Below, in pieces: positions 1-8,313 of a stretch of 33,729 nucleotides of DNA (within the stretch, counting starts at the first letter, position 1; every line of letters starts with the position of its first letter). The notes under the pieces are model-generated. The model had not been told where the DNA came from. It worked only from the letters and a program-made list of their open reading frames with translations, and made no database searches. Where the stretch lies: contig CAIRZD010000194.1 of assembly GCA_903882965.1 (NCBI GenBank), forward strand, positions 1 to 33,729, given 5' to 3'. This DNA comes from an uncultured Bacteroidota bacterium (GTDB lineage Bacteria > Bacteroidota > Bacteroidia > Chitinophagales > Chitinophagaceae). A program made the position numbers and the translations under genes.

Positions 1-424
1 CTAAATGCCCTTCTTCAGACAGTTGCAGGTTTGCATTGCCGGTTTTTTTATCAACATACATATCACGCGTAGCACCTCCGGGCGCCACTTCCCTGAAATC
101 CAACGCTATTTTTTTATGAGCGCCCAACGTAGCAACCATAAACCCACCACCACCCAGGTTCCCCGCTTCAGGATACACTACTGCAAGTGCCAGTTGCGTA
201 GCAATCACAGCATCTACAGCATTGCCGCCCTGCATCAATACGTCCATGCCCACCTTTGCAGCAAGCGTATGAGCGCACACCACTATGCCGTTTTTCCCGG
301 CAACATCTTTTTGGATAGAATAATTATAAGGGTCTATTGGTATTTTCTTTCCAATACCCTGCGCATAAGATATGATACCTGTTAGAAAAAGGAAAATGCA
401 TAAAAACGAGTATTTCAATGACAT
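1..424 (-). CDS. ggt: Gamma-glutamyltransferase, N-terminal part (runs off left edge)
   Basis: The minus strand is open from an ATG at 424 to the window edge (141 complete codons). Residues 1-23 form a signal peptide (hydrophobic core ending in SYAQ), so the product is exported. The following sequence has the hallmarks of the gamma-glutamyltranspeptidase large subunit: GMDVLMQGGNAVDAVIAT, then LALAVVYPEAGNLGGGGF and a DFREVAP segment. The family cleaves gamma-glutamyl bonds of glutathione in the periplasm and matures by autocleavage. The nucleophilic Thr lies in the C-terminal part, outside the window, so activity cannot be judged. It is codirectional with the pigment genes upstream (64 bp gap) but has no obvious link to them. 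Confidence 0.9.
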   Translation of the reverse strand, partial: MSLKYSFLCIFLFLTGIISYAQGIGKKIPIDPYNYSIQKDVAGKNGIVVCAHTLAAKVGMDVLMQGGNAVDAVIATQLALAVVYPEAGNLGGGGFMVATLGAHKKIALDFREVAPGGATRDMYVDKKTGNANLQLSEEGHL

Positions 425-488
425 GATGCGATCAGTTATAGCCAATCTGCTTGGCATCCAAAAAAACTATACTAAATAACAAATAGTT

Positions 489-1739
489 TTACTCTTCCTT
501 ACTACTATACCTCTTCTCAAGCTCTATAAGCCGCGCCAGCTTAGTTAACCCCGTTGCATGGTCTTTTACATAAGGATTGGTAGTATCCCAAACATATCCT
601 GCAAGCACAGAGCATATTTTGTTCTTGATCGCATTATCCTGCCTGTCGGCAAAGAAAATAGTGTCAAGAGTGCCATCATACCATGCATTTACATACGAGC
701 GAAATGTATCTACACCCTGCATCATTTGTTCTGTATATTCTTTATGCCAATCTACACTTTCTCCTCTCAATGTCCGAATCACCAGGTGCGCGGCTATCTG
801 GCTCGATACCGTAGCGAGCGTAACACCTGATGAAAAAACAGGGTCAAGAAATTCCGTCACATTCCCTGTAAGCACAAATCCATCTCCATAAAATTTATCA
901 GTAGTTGTAGACCACGATTCCAGCACCCTTGGCGGAAATACCATTTCCACATCTTTGAATCGTTCACTTAAATAAGGCTCAGATGCGATCAATGCACGGA
1001 GCTGTGCTTCATCATCTCCTCCTGTTTTTTTAAAGAAACCCGGGTCCCCCACAAAACCCAGTGAAGTGATCCCATTCGAAAATGGTATCACCCATATCCA
1101 TATCCCCGGTGCATGCACAACAATGGTAATTCGGTTCGGCTCATCATCCATAGATCGCTTGGTATCTACCATATGCGAGAACAAAGCCTTTCGTGGAGGA
1201 AGGTTAGATGGCTTATCCAGATTAAACAATCTCGGTATCACCCGCCCATAACCACTACCATCAATAATAAACCGTGCTTCGATCTCGCTCTTATTCCCGT
1301 TTATATCTTCTACAGTTGTTACCGATTCTGTACCATTGAATACAATACCGGTCACTGTTGTTTCATACGAAACCGGCACCCCCATTCCCACTACAGTATC
1401 TGCAAGTGTTTTATCAAATTCCCCTCTCGGCACCTGCCACGTCCAATTCCATCCGGGTGTATATTGGTCCGCAAATGAATAGTCGCACACCTTACCATCT
1501 TTCACAAACTTCGCACCGAATTTCTCCTGGAATCCTTTTGCTTTTACAGCTTCCAGGAAACCCGCTTCCTCAAGCGCTTCCATACATCTCGGCAACAAGC
1601 TCTCACCGATCACAAACCGGGGAAATTTCATTTTCTCCACGATCTTTACCTTAAAACCCGCTTTATTAACGATCGATGCGGCCACAGTTCCGGCCGGCCC
1701 TGCACCTATTACCAGCACATCTACCTTTTCTGTATTCAT
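489..1739 (-). CDS. FAD-dependent halogenase-like oxidoreductase of the flexirubin locus
   Basis: This is a 416-residue flavoprotein of the geranylgeranyl-reductase/tryptophan-halogenase superfamily. The FAD-binding GAGPAG is at residues 12-17, and the GESLLP loop follows at about 45-50. A WIWVIP stretch at 214-219 matches the WxWxIP signature used to recognise flavin-dependent halogenases. A DPVFSSGV motif near residue 300 is typical of the superfamily. It is the last gene of the minus arm, 22 bp after the methyltransferase. Some flexirubins are chlorinated on the aryl ring, and halogenase-family genes occur in such clusters, so ring chlorination is plausible. Ring hydroxylation or reduction is the alternative. 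Family membership is secure; the reaction is inferred. Confidence 0.8.
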   Translation of the reverse strand: MNTEKVDVLVIGAGPAGTVAASIVNKAGFKVKIVEKMKFPRFVIGESLLPRCMEALEEAGFLEAVKAKGFQEKFGAKFVKDGKVCDYSFADQYTPGWNWTWQVPRGEFDKTLADTVVGMGVPVSYETTVTGIVFNGTESVTTVEDINGNKSEIEARFIIDGSGYGRVIPRLFNLDKPSNLPPRKALFSHMVDTKRSMDDEPNRITIVVHAPGIWIWVIPFSNGITSLGFVGDPGFFKKTGGDDEAQLRALIASEPYLSERFKDVEMVFPPRVLESWSTTTDKFYGDGFVLTGNVTEFLDPVFSSGVTLATVSSQIAAHLVIRTLRGESVDWHKEYTEQMMQGVDTFRSYVNAWYDGTLDTIFFADRQDNAIKNKICSVLAGYVWDTTNPYVKDHATGLTKLARLIELEKRYSSKEE

Positions 1740-1761
1740 ATAATTAGAATTAAGGGAATAG

Positions 1762-2832
1762 TTATTTTCTTTTCCTGCACTTCAGCAGTGTTTGGCTAAG
1801 ACTTATATTGTCCGTTTCTTCCACTACTTCAAAGCCAGCTTTATCAATACATTTCAAAAATACTTCCGCACTATACATCTGGCTGTTACCATTAGCTATT
1901 GCCGTAAAGTAAAGTGATGTTTGTTGCAGGCAGAACGCAGCTATCTCATGCCCCTGTTTATCCCAGAAAGGCTCCATGATAATGACATAACCATTGTCAT
2001 CAAGCGCCTCATGGCACCTGCTTAAAATTGAAATGATCTCTGCCTCTGAGAAACAGTCCAAAAACTGGCTCATCCATATCGCGTCAAACCCTTTAGGTAT
2101 TTTTTCCTTTTCATCAAGGATATTCACCGGCAAAAAAGACACCTGGCTACCCAGTCCTTCCTGTTCTATCTTCGCCTTTGCTATCCCCAGTTGGCCGGGC
2201 AGGTCCATGATCGTCACTTTTATATCAGCAGAATATTTTGCTGATGTGATTGCCCATTTACCCGTATTCCCACCTATGTCCAGTATATTCTTTATCCCAT
2301 CTTTATACACCATTGGCAATACATCAGGGAATGCATCATCCGAAAAATAGTGATCAAAATTGAACCAGCTTTTCTGAATATCCTTCGGCAATTGCGATAG
2401 CCCTTCATAAACCGTTTTCCATGGGCCCAGTTCCCTAAGCCCCTCCGGCTTCCCGCTCTCAATGCTTTTATCTAACGAGAAAAGCCCTTTGTAACAAATA
2501 TCCTGCACAAAGTCCATGTTCACTCTTGTAAGCTCATCATGCAATATAAAATAACCCGTTTTTGCCAGGGTATATTTCCCGTCATTTACCAGCACCAACC
2601 CCAGGCTTAACCCCGATTCTAACAACACACGCACACCATACTCCTGCAATTTTACTTTCCCCGCAATTTCTGCTAATGTTAGTCCTCCTGTGCCGCTATC
2701 CTCTATAACGGTTAATATCCCCGTCTCCCGCAACACTCTTGCCGACTGAAAAATAACCGGCCCAAATGCGATCCACTGTGCAGTTTCGCGTGCCTTAAAT
2801 GCAGTCTTTGTTTCTTTCTTAAAAAAATTCAT
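1762..2832 (-). CDS. SAM-dependent methyltransferase (O-methyltransferase-like, winged-helix N-terminus)
   Basis: A 356-residue class I methyltransferase. Residues 15-100 look like the winged-helix dimerisation domain of plant-type O-methyltransferases (AEIAGKVKLQEYGVRVLLESG). The SAM-binding glycine motif NILDIGGNTGKW is at 182-193, and an acidic motif (TIMDLP) follows about 20 residues later. FDAIWMSQFLDCFSE and YVIIMEPF match later motifs of the fold. It lies between the FabG-like reductase (81 bp) and the halogenase-like gene (22 bp), probably one transcript. Flexirubin head groups can carry a ring methyl, so the aryl starter or a downstream intermediate is the expected substrate. C- versus O-methylation cannot be decided from sequence. 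Confidence 0.8.
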   Translation of the reverse strand: MNFFKKETKTAFKARETAQWIAFGPVIFQSARVLRETGILTVIEDSGTGGLTLAEIAGKVKLQEYGVRVLLESGLSLGLVLVNDGKYTLAKTGYFILHDELTRVNMDFVQDICYKGLFSLDKSIESGKPEGLRELGPWKTVYEGLSQLPKDIQKSWFNFDHYFSDDAFPDVLPMVYKDGIKNILDIGGNTGKWAITSAKYSADIKVTIMDLPGQLGIAKAKIEQEGLGSQVSFLPVNILDEKEKIPKGFDAIWMSQFLDCFSEAEIISILSRCHEALDDNGYVIIMEPFWDKQGHEIAAFCLQQTSLYFTAIANGNSQMYSAEVFLKCIDKAGFEVVEETDNISLSQTLLKCRKRK

Positions 2833-2913
2833 GAAATAGCCTTATAATTATTTACGAAAAAATCACACGCTAGCCGCATACTTTTAGGTTCTCACTTTTA
2901 ACCTCTGACTTAA

Positions 2914-3633
2914 CTACGAATACAACCCTCCGTTCACGGATATCACCTGTGCGGTTATATACCCCGATTCAGGCGAAGCTAGAAACGCTACAGCGTGAGC
3001 CACTTCTTCCGGGTTTCCAAAACGCCTCACCGGTATCAATACCGCCATTTCTTTCTCATCTATACCTGCCGTCATATCTGTTTTTACAAAGCCTGGAGCC
3101 ACTGCGTTTACGGTTATACCCTTCCGCCCTACCTCTTGTGCCAATGCTTTGGTAGCAGCTATCACACCGCCTTTAGCCGCCGAATAATTAGTTTGCCCCG
3201 GCAACCCTTTCAAACCCGAAAGAGAGACAACATTTATTATCCGCCCATATCTTTTGAGCAGCATACTGTTCAGTACAAAACGGGTCACATAAAAGAACCC
3301 ACCCAGGCTGGTATCAATTACTTTATCCCATTGTTCATCCTTCATCCACAGCATTAGCCCGTCATCCTTTATGCCGGCATTGTTTACCAGCACTTCAATA
3401 TATTTCTCCGGGTTAGCCGCTACCCATGCCGCCAGCACTTGCTGCACCTGCTCTTTATCTGCTACATCAAATTGCACTAGCTCTCCGTTCCCCGCTATTT
3501 GCGAAAGCGTATCTTTCGCTTCTGTTTCATTACTCTTATAATTGACCAGCACATAATAACCCATAGCAGCCATCTTTATACAGATAGCTTTTCCTATCCC
3601 CCTCGATCCTCCTGTAACTAATGCACACTTCAT
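2914..3633 (-). CDS. fabG: FabG-like 3-oxoacyl-ACP reductase (SDR family)
   Basis: A 239-residue short-chain dehydrogenase, normal length for FabG. It has the NADPH motif TGGSRGIG (7-14), NNAG (84-87), catalytic Ser137, Tyr150 and Lys154 (YSAAK), and a PGFVKTDM segment. It would reduce beta-keto groups on ACP during polyene chain extension. It sits between TAL (19 bp) and the methyltransferase (81 bp) in the minus arm, so it is probably a pathway-specific paralogue rather than the housekeeping FabG. One oddity is the position usually held by the catalytic Asn (VIDTNLxG), which reads VIDTSLGG here, placing Ser109 where Asn is expected. Confidence 0.88.
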   Translation of the reverse strand: MKCALVTGGSRGIGKAICIKMAAMGYYVLVNYKSNETEAKDTLSQIAGNGELVQFDVADKEQVQQVLAAWVAANPEKYIEVLVNNAGIKDDGLMLWMKDEQWDKVIDTSLGGFFYVTRFVLNSMLLKRYGRIINVVSLSGLKGLPGQTNYSAAKGGVIAATKALAQEVGRKGITVNAVAPGFVKTDMTAGIDEKEMAVLIPVRRFGNPEEVAHAVAFLASPESGYITAQVISVNGGLYS

Positions 3634-3652
3634 CCTATGCTCTTTTCTTTAT

Positions 3653-5200
3653 TTAATTAAATGAATTTATCAGATCTCCCTGCTCAAAAAAGTGCTTCAC
3701 ATTTTCCAGGTCTTTATACTTTGGCTTATCCTCAATAAACCTCGGGAATATCTTTCTTACCTCGTCATAAACCGATTTTGTCTTTGGCGACAATTTTGCG
3801 GCACAATCCAAGTGGTCTATCGCCTGCAATACCGTCATCATCTGTATCGCCAATACTTCAAATGAATTTTCAATTACCCGCCGCGTCATCAATGCCGCAT
3901 TGCAGCCCATGCTCACTATATCCTGGTTATCGTTGTTGCTGGGTATGCTGTGCACATACATCGGGAACGACATGGTCTGGTTCTCTGCCACAGTCGATGT
4001 TGCCGTAAATTGCATTCCCTGCATCCCGAAATTAAGCCCCAGTATACCCGAATTCACAAATGGTGGGAATTTCTGGTTCAGCTTATTATTCAGCAGATAG
4101 TTCAGCTGCCTTTCAGATAGCATGGATAGCTTAGTGATGGCAATTTTAAGCTTATCCATTTCCAGCGATACATAATCTCCGTGAAAATTACCGCCATGAA
4201 AAATGTTTTTGTGCTCATGGTCTATGATCGGGTTATCATTCACTGAGTTCAGTTCATTTACCACCACATCTTCGGCCTGGCATATCGTATCATAAATCGG
4301 CCCCAATATCTGCGTCACGCAGCGCAATGAATAATACTCCTGCACCTTATCTTCAAATACTTCCTGCTCCAGGTGCTCCGGCTGGTACAGATGTTCTGAC
4401 CTGTTGCGGATCATTTTGCTATCCTTCAGCGTATCGCGCAGCATAGTGGCAATTTTATTTTGACCCTTATGATGCTTTACAATATTCAGTTCGTACGAAA
4501 AATGGTCGTCAAATGCCGCCACTACTTCATTCGTCATCGCCGACAGCAATACCGACCATCCCAGTAATTTCTGTGCCTGTATTATATTCACCATACCTAT
4601 ACCCGTCATAGCAGAAGTGCCGTTCAGTACAGCGAGCCCTTCCCGCGTATGAATAGACATTGGTTTTATCCCTGCCTTATTAAATACTTCTGCCGTTGGG
4701 CATATTTTATGTTCATGTATCACCTCACCCTCACCTATCAATACCAGCGCCAGGTGCGCCAGTTGCACCAGGTCGCCGCTCGCACCTACCCCGCCATGTT
4801 CATAGATACAGGGCGTAATGTCTTTGTTTATCATTTCTTTCAGCAACGCTACAACTTCAGTATGCACCCCTGAGTATGCCTGCATCAGGCTGTTCAGCCT
4901 TGCTATCATTAATGCCTTCACCAGCACCGGCGGCAGCAATTTCCCGCCCCCTGATGCATGGCTGCGTATAAGATTGTATTGTAGCTGCAAAAGATTTTCC
5001 TCGCTCACACGGTACTGCGCCATCGGCCCGAAACCGGTATTGATACCATAGATCAGCTTGTTACGCGAAAATTCTTGAAGGAACTCATAATTAATAGCAA
5101 CCTTATCTACTGCGGCATCATTTAATCCTATCTCTTTCTTCTTAAACACAACCTCAGAAAAATCAGCCAAAGAAAGAGCCTTCCCACCAATATATATCAT
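3653..5200 (-). CDS. tal: Tyrosine ammonia-lyase (aromatic amino acid ammonia-lyase)
   Basis: A member of the histidine/phenylalanine/tyrosine ammonia-lyase family, 515 residues from the ATG at 5200. An in-frame upstream start at 5281 would add 27 residues unlike the family, so I reject it. The MIO-forming Ala140-Ser141-Gly142 lies in GGVGASGDLVQLAHLAL, and catalytic Tyr51 is in YGINTGFG. Text such as QLQYNLIRSHASG, EKVQEYYSLRC and YHSIP-type segments closely resembles the Flavobacterium johnsoniae TAL as I recall it. The selectivity pair is Ser80-His81 rather than the His-Leu of Rhodobacter TAL, as in the Flavobacterium enzyme. It would release 4-coumarate from tyrosine, the aryl starter for flexirubin/aryl polyenes. 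It is the first gene of the minus arm. Confidence 0.9.
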   Translation of the reverse strand: MIYIGGKALSLADFSEVVFKKKEIGLNDAAVDKVAINYEFLQEFSRNKLIYGINTGFGPMAQYRVSEENLLQLQYNLIRSHASGGGKLLPPVLVKALMIARLNSLMQAYSGVHTEVVALLKEMINKDITPCIYEHGGVGASGDLVQLAHLALVLIGEGEVIHEHKICPTAEVFNKAGIKPMSIHTREGLAVLNGTSAMTGIGMVNIIQAQKLLGWSVLLSAMTNEVVAAFDDHFSYELNIVKHHKGQNKIATMLRDTLKDSKMIRNRSEHLYQPEHLEQEVFEDKVQEYYSLRCVTQILGPIYDTICQAEDVVVNELNSVNDNPIIDHEHKNIFHGGNFHGDYVSLEMDKLKIAITKLSMLSERQLNYLLNNKLNQKFPPFVNSGILGLNFGMQGMQFTATSTVAENQTMSFPMYVHSIPSNNDNQDIVSMGCNAALMTRRVIENSFEVLAIQMMTVLQAIDHLDCAAKLSPKTKSVYDEVRKIFPRFIEDKPKYKDLENVKHFFEQGDLINSFN

Positions 5201-5391
5201 GAATATTATTTTATAATTTAATGCCTTAAAACCTAAACCGTAAAAGTATAATAAAGATAGCGGATTTCCATTCCTACACATCTGTCAAACACCTTTGGAG
5301 GGTGAGTCTCAAAAAGGTGTATACACTCCCACCCACTTCCCACATCCATTCACTAAATTACATTTAGAACATAAAATGCCTGCAAAAAGAA

Positions 5392-5531
5392 TTAATACCA
5401 ATGGACTTTAAAACACACTTAACTCAACAGACCTTTGCGCGGCGCAAAGCGAGGCTTGGTGAACAGGCTGCGAAAAAGCAATCCCACGAAATCCATTTTT
5501 ATCAACACATTTTAAAGCCCAATTGGTATAA
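5392..5531. repeat. Palindromic repeat element (REP/MITE-like)
   Basis: The left end (5392-5417, beginning TTAATACCAATGGACTTTAA) and the reverse complement of the right end (5504-5531, beginning TTATACCAATTGGGCTTTAA) align over about 26 bases with few mismatches. The interior carries a near-perfect 17-base palindrome, CTTTGCGCGGCGCAAAG, around 5436-5452. This layout suggests a dispersed non-autonomous or REP-like element that landed in the divergent promoter region. Only one copy is seen in this window, so its repetitive nature is inferred. Confidence 0.5.
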
Positions 5532-5551
5532 CCGATTAAATTAAGCCCTAC

Positions 5552-5642
5552 GTAGTGGGTTATAAATCAAAAATATTTAATGCATTTTAAATCAACAGAA
5601 AGATAAATAAAAGATCAACATGAAATTTATAAAACCCACTAC
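5552..5642. repeat. Inverted repeat with GTAGTGGG arms
   Basis: GTAGTGGGTTATAAAT (5552-5567) is mirrored by ATTTATAAAACCCACTAC (5625-5642). The arms pair over 16 bases if two extra bases in the right arm are looped out. They are 57 bp apart, too far for a compact terminator. A paired operator or the ends of a small element are both possible. Confidence 0.4.
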
Positions 5643-5810
5643 CCACACCATTACACCCAACAACCCGAAAATATCAACACCAGATCGACACCATTTTTAT
5701 ACCCCAAGATCCCAAAAACAATATGATTACAGAAAAATCCTCGGTGGGATATTTTTGTGACATTTTGCGGCATTTTGAGACATGTTTAAAAAACACCAAG
5801 TAATATTGAT

Positions 5811-5841
5811 TTTGACCATTAAATAAAGTACATTACTTTTA
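5811..5841 (+). promoter_or_regulatory. Promoter of the ketosynthase (plus-arm) operon
   Basis: TTTG (5811-5814), a 19-base spacer and TACTTTTA (5834-5841) match the Bacteroidota sigma-factor consensus TTTG-N19-TAnnTTTG at all but the last position. Transcription would begin near 5848, about 30 bases before the ATG at 5877. Confidence 0.65.
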
Positions 5842-5876
5842 AAAACTAACAGTACAGCATTAGTAATAACAGCAGA

Positions 5877-7100
5877 ATGAACAGAGTAGTAATCACAGGC
5901 TTGGGTATTTACTCATGTATAGGCTATAACCTCGATGAGGTAAAACGATCATTATATGCCGGCAAGTCAGGGATCATCTATTCACCCGAAAGAAAAGATT
6001 TCGGCTATGCATCCGCACTCACCGGCTTCGTTGACCGCCCAAACCTCAAGGGCCTCCTCGACAGGCGCGCCCGCCTCATGATGCCCGAGCAGGCCGAGTT
6101 TGCCTATGTGGCCACCCAGGAAGCCCTACAAATGGCGCAGATAGACAACAACTTTCTCGAGCAGCACGAAATAGGCTTGCTGTATGGCAATGACAGTTCC
6201 GCAAAGCCCGTCATAGAAGGCGTAGATATCATCCGCGATAAAAAGGACACCATGCTCCTCGGCTCCGGTTACGTTTTCCAAACCATGAACTCTACGGTGA
6301 ACATGAATCTCGCTACCATTTTCAAAATACGTGGCATCAATTTCACCATCAGCGCAGCATGCGCCAGTGGCTCCCATGCCATCGGCTTAGGCTATACATT
6401 CATCAAAAACGGCATGCAGGATTGTGTTATATGCGGTGGCGCCCAGGAAGTAAACCTGTACTCCATGTCGTATTTCGATAGCATCGCCGCATTTTCAAGA
6501 AGAGAAAACGACCCTACCCACGCATCCCGCCCGTTCGATAGGGATAGAGACGGGCTCGTCCCCAGCGGTGGTGCCGCAACCGTTATCCTCGAAAGCCTGG
6601 AATCTGCCCAAAAAAGAGGTGCCAAAATACTCGGCGAAGTCATCGGTTATGGGTTCTCTTCTAATGGCTCCCATATCTCTAACCCCACCGTTGAAGGCCC
6701 CGCCCGCTCCCTCGAAAAAGCATTGATAGATGCCGGCATACAACCCGGAGAGATTGATTATATCAATGCCCATGCTACCTCCACAAAGGCAGGTGATGCC
6801 AGCGAGGCCAAAGCAATAAATACATTATTTGGTGCATCTCGCCCCTATATAAGCTCTACAAAATCCATGACCGGCCACGAATGCTGGATGGCTGGTGCCA
6901 GCGAAATTGTTTATTCTATGCTCATGATGGAAAATAACTTTATCGCACCCAACATCAATTTCGAAAACCCCGATGAAGATAGTGCTCAGTTAAACCTCGT
7001 CACCAATACCCTCGATCACGAATTCGATATCTTTTTATCTAATTCATTCGGTTTTGGCGGTACTAACTCTTCGCTCATTGTTCGTAAATGGAAAGAATAA
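5877..7100 (+). CDS. Beta-ketoacyl-ACP synthase (KAS I/II type) of the flexirubin locus
   Basis: A 407-residue thiolase-fold condensing enzyme with the full Cys-His-His set: Cys162 in SAACASGSHAIG, His299 in NAHATSTKAGD and His334 in KSMTGHECWMAG. The C-terminal FGFGGTNSSL is the usual FabF/FabB signature. It extends acyl-ACP chains by two carbons. Its position at the head of the plus arm, 84 bp before an ACP gene, points to polyene chain elongation rather than bulk fatty-acid synthesis. Aryl polyene and flexirubin clusters normally have two or more such synthases and only this one is present here. Confidence 0.9.
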   Translation: MNRVVITGLGIYSCIGYNLDEVKRSLYAGKSGIIYSPERKDFGYASALTGFVDRPNLKGLLDRRARLMMPEQAEFAYVATQEALQMAQIDNNFLEQHEIGLLYGNDSSAKPVIEGVDIIRDKKDTMLLGSGYVFQTMNSTVNMNLATIFKIRGINFTISAACASGSHAIGLGYTFIKNGMQDCVICGGAQEVNLYSMSYFDSIAAFSRRENDPTHASRPFDRDRDGLVPSGGAATVILESLESAQKRGAKILGEVIGYGFSSNGSHISNPTVEGPARSLEKALIDAGIQPGEIDYINAHATSTKAGDASEAKAINTLFGASRPYISSTKSMTGHECWMAGASEIVYSMLMMENNFIAPNINFENPDEDSAQLNLVTNTLDHEFDIFLSNSFGFGGTNSSLIVRKWKE

Positions 7101-7172
7101 ATGAATCACACACTTTAAAATAAAATTTATTTAAAACACAATTAAACCTTAACAGATTTGTGATAAAAAAAT

Positions 7173-7180
7173 TATATTTG
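7173..7180 (+). promoter_or_regulatory. Possible internal promoter box before the ACP gene
   Basis: TATATTTG is an exact match to the Bacteroidota -7 consensus TAnnTTTG and ends only four bases before the ACP start codon at 7185. A TTG lies upstream, but the spacer is about 14 rather than 19 bases. If used, the transcript would be leaderless or nearly so. Confidence 0.35.
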
Positions 7181-7184
7181 CCCT

Positions 7185-7439
7185 ATGGATAGCAGTGTTA
7201 TACAAAAAATAAATGATTTGTTAATTGAAGAGTTTGAGGTCGCACCGGAAACTATTACCCCTGATGCAAGCCTGAAAGAAACCCTTGATCTCGATAGCCT
7301 CGACTATATCGACCTGATAGCAATTACCGAAGCTAATTTCGGTTGTAAAGTAAAACCCGAAGATTTTAATAATATCGTCACATTCAGCGATTTCTACAAT
7401 TATATAGACGCACATGTAAAGGTGAAGGCAGTGATATGA
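7185..7439 (+). CDS. Acyl carrier protein
   Basis: An 84-residue acidic four-helix carrier protein, normal ACP length. The phosphopantetheine attachment site is Ser38 in LDLDSLDYIDL. It would carry the growing aryl-polyene or acyl chain for the adjacent ketosynthase and FabG-like reductase. The stop codon overlaps the start of the acyltransferase gene by 4 bp (ATGA), which implies translational coupling. Being inside the pigment locus, it is probably a dedicated ACP and not the housekeeping AcpP. Confidence 0.92.
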   Translation: MDSSVIQKINDLLIEEFEVAPETITPDASLKETLDLDSLDYIDLIAITEANFGCKVKPEDFNNIVTFSDFYNYIDAHVKVKAVI

Positions 7440-8313
7440 CGCAATCCTGGGAAGGAAGATCAAAAGGAAATAAACTAGGCTACAGCATATTTATTTGGTT
7501 ATTACGGGTTGGCGGGTTGCGTCCCGCTTATTTTTTATTACGGTTTGTTGCTTTCTATTACTTTTTGTTTTCGTCTTCACACAGGTATATATATGGCTAT
7601 TTCCACAAAAGACTAGGATTCAGCCGGTGGCGTTCATTAACCGGTATCTATCGCAATTATTATCTTTTTGGGCAAACGCTTATTGATAAGATAGTTGTTA
7701 TGTCTGGTTTAAAAGCTCCCTATACTTTTGTTTTTGAAGGCGAGCACTATATCGAAGAAATTATGGCCGCCGGAAAAGGAGGCATACTCATCAGCGCGCA
7801 TATCGGTAATTATGAACTGGCAGGTTATTATTTTAAAAGGCTTCCTGTTAAAGTGAACATTATAATGGTAGATAATGAACAACAGCAAATAAAACAATAC
7901 CTCGAATCCGTGATGAACGACCGTAAACTGAATATCATTACCATCAAAGATGACCTCTCACATATTTACGAGATAAGCAATGCTTTAAAAAATAATGAAC
8001 TGATTGCCATTCATGCTGATAGATTTGTGAAAGGCAGCAAAACCATTAGTGGCAATTTCCTTGGTGAAAACGCTGATTTTCCCATGGGGCCATTTGTATT
8101 GGCTACTACTTTTAAGGTGCCCGTGTCTTATGTGTTTTGTGTCAAAGAGGCTTCCACACATTACCACTTATCTGCCACTGCACCCAAAGAATACACCGAA
8201 AATAAACAGATTGCCATACCTGCCGCGCTAAACGATTATATAACCGAACTCGAAAAAAAACAACCCAGTACCCCGAGCAATGGTTTAACTATTATAACTT
8301 TTGGGCAAGTTGA
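7436..8313 (+). CDS. LpxL/HtrB-like acyltransferase, frameshifted near the 3' end
   Basis: A lysophospholipid acyltransferase-type protein with an N-terminal membrane segment (about residues 29-46) and the catalytic H-x4-E motif in AHIGNYELAG (His122, Glu127). Members of flexirubin/aryl-polyene clusters attach the acyl or aryl chain to a lipid anchor. As sequenced, the frame runs on to 8437 with an atypical tail. Reading the -1 frame after an eight-A run at about 8252-8260 gives TTQYPEQWFNYYNFW and then a stop at 8311-8313. That tail is what the family normally ends with. One extra A would restore the gene. A sequencing slip, a real mutation, or slippage on the A run are possible. I annotate the restored gene; the out-of-frame extension to 8437 is not a real C-terminus. 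Confidence 0.8.

Larger units (their letters stand above)
5201..5876. other. Non-coding region between the two divergent arms
   Basis: About 0.68 kb without a credible gene. It is AT-rich except for a GC-richer block at about 5430-5475. From left to right it holds AT-rich leader sequence of the TAL gene, a GTGTATACAC palindrome at about 5318-5327, a roughly 140-bp element with inverted ends, a second inverted repeat, and a strong promoter match before the ketosynthase gene. Minus-strand boxes TATCTTTA and TACTTTTA at about 5240-5260 could serve the TAL operon, but neither has a convincing upstream TTG at the right distance. Confidence 0.7.

Noticed and set aside
5-385. 126-codon plus-strand frame at the left edge
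   Set aside because: It is antisense to the gamma-glutamyltransferase frame, whose translation has a signal peptide and clear family motifs.
5201-5281. 27-residue N-terminal extension of TAL
   Set aside because: Lies in AT-rich leader DNA, does not resemble the family, and the ATG at 5200 gives a normal-length enzyme.
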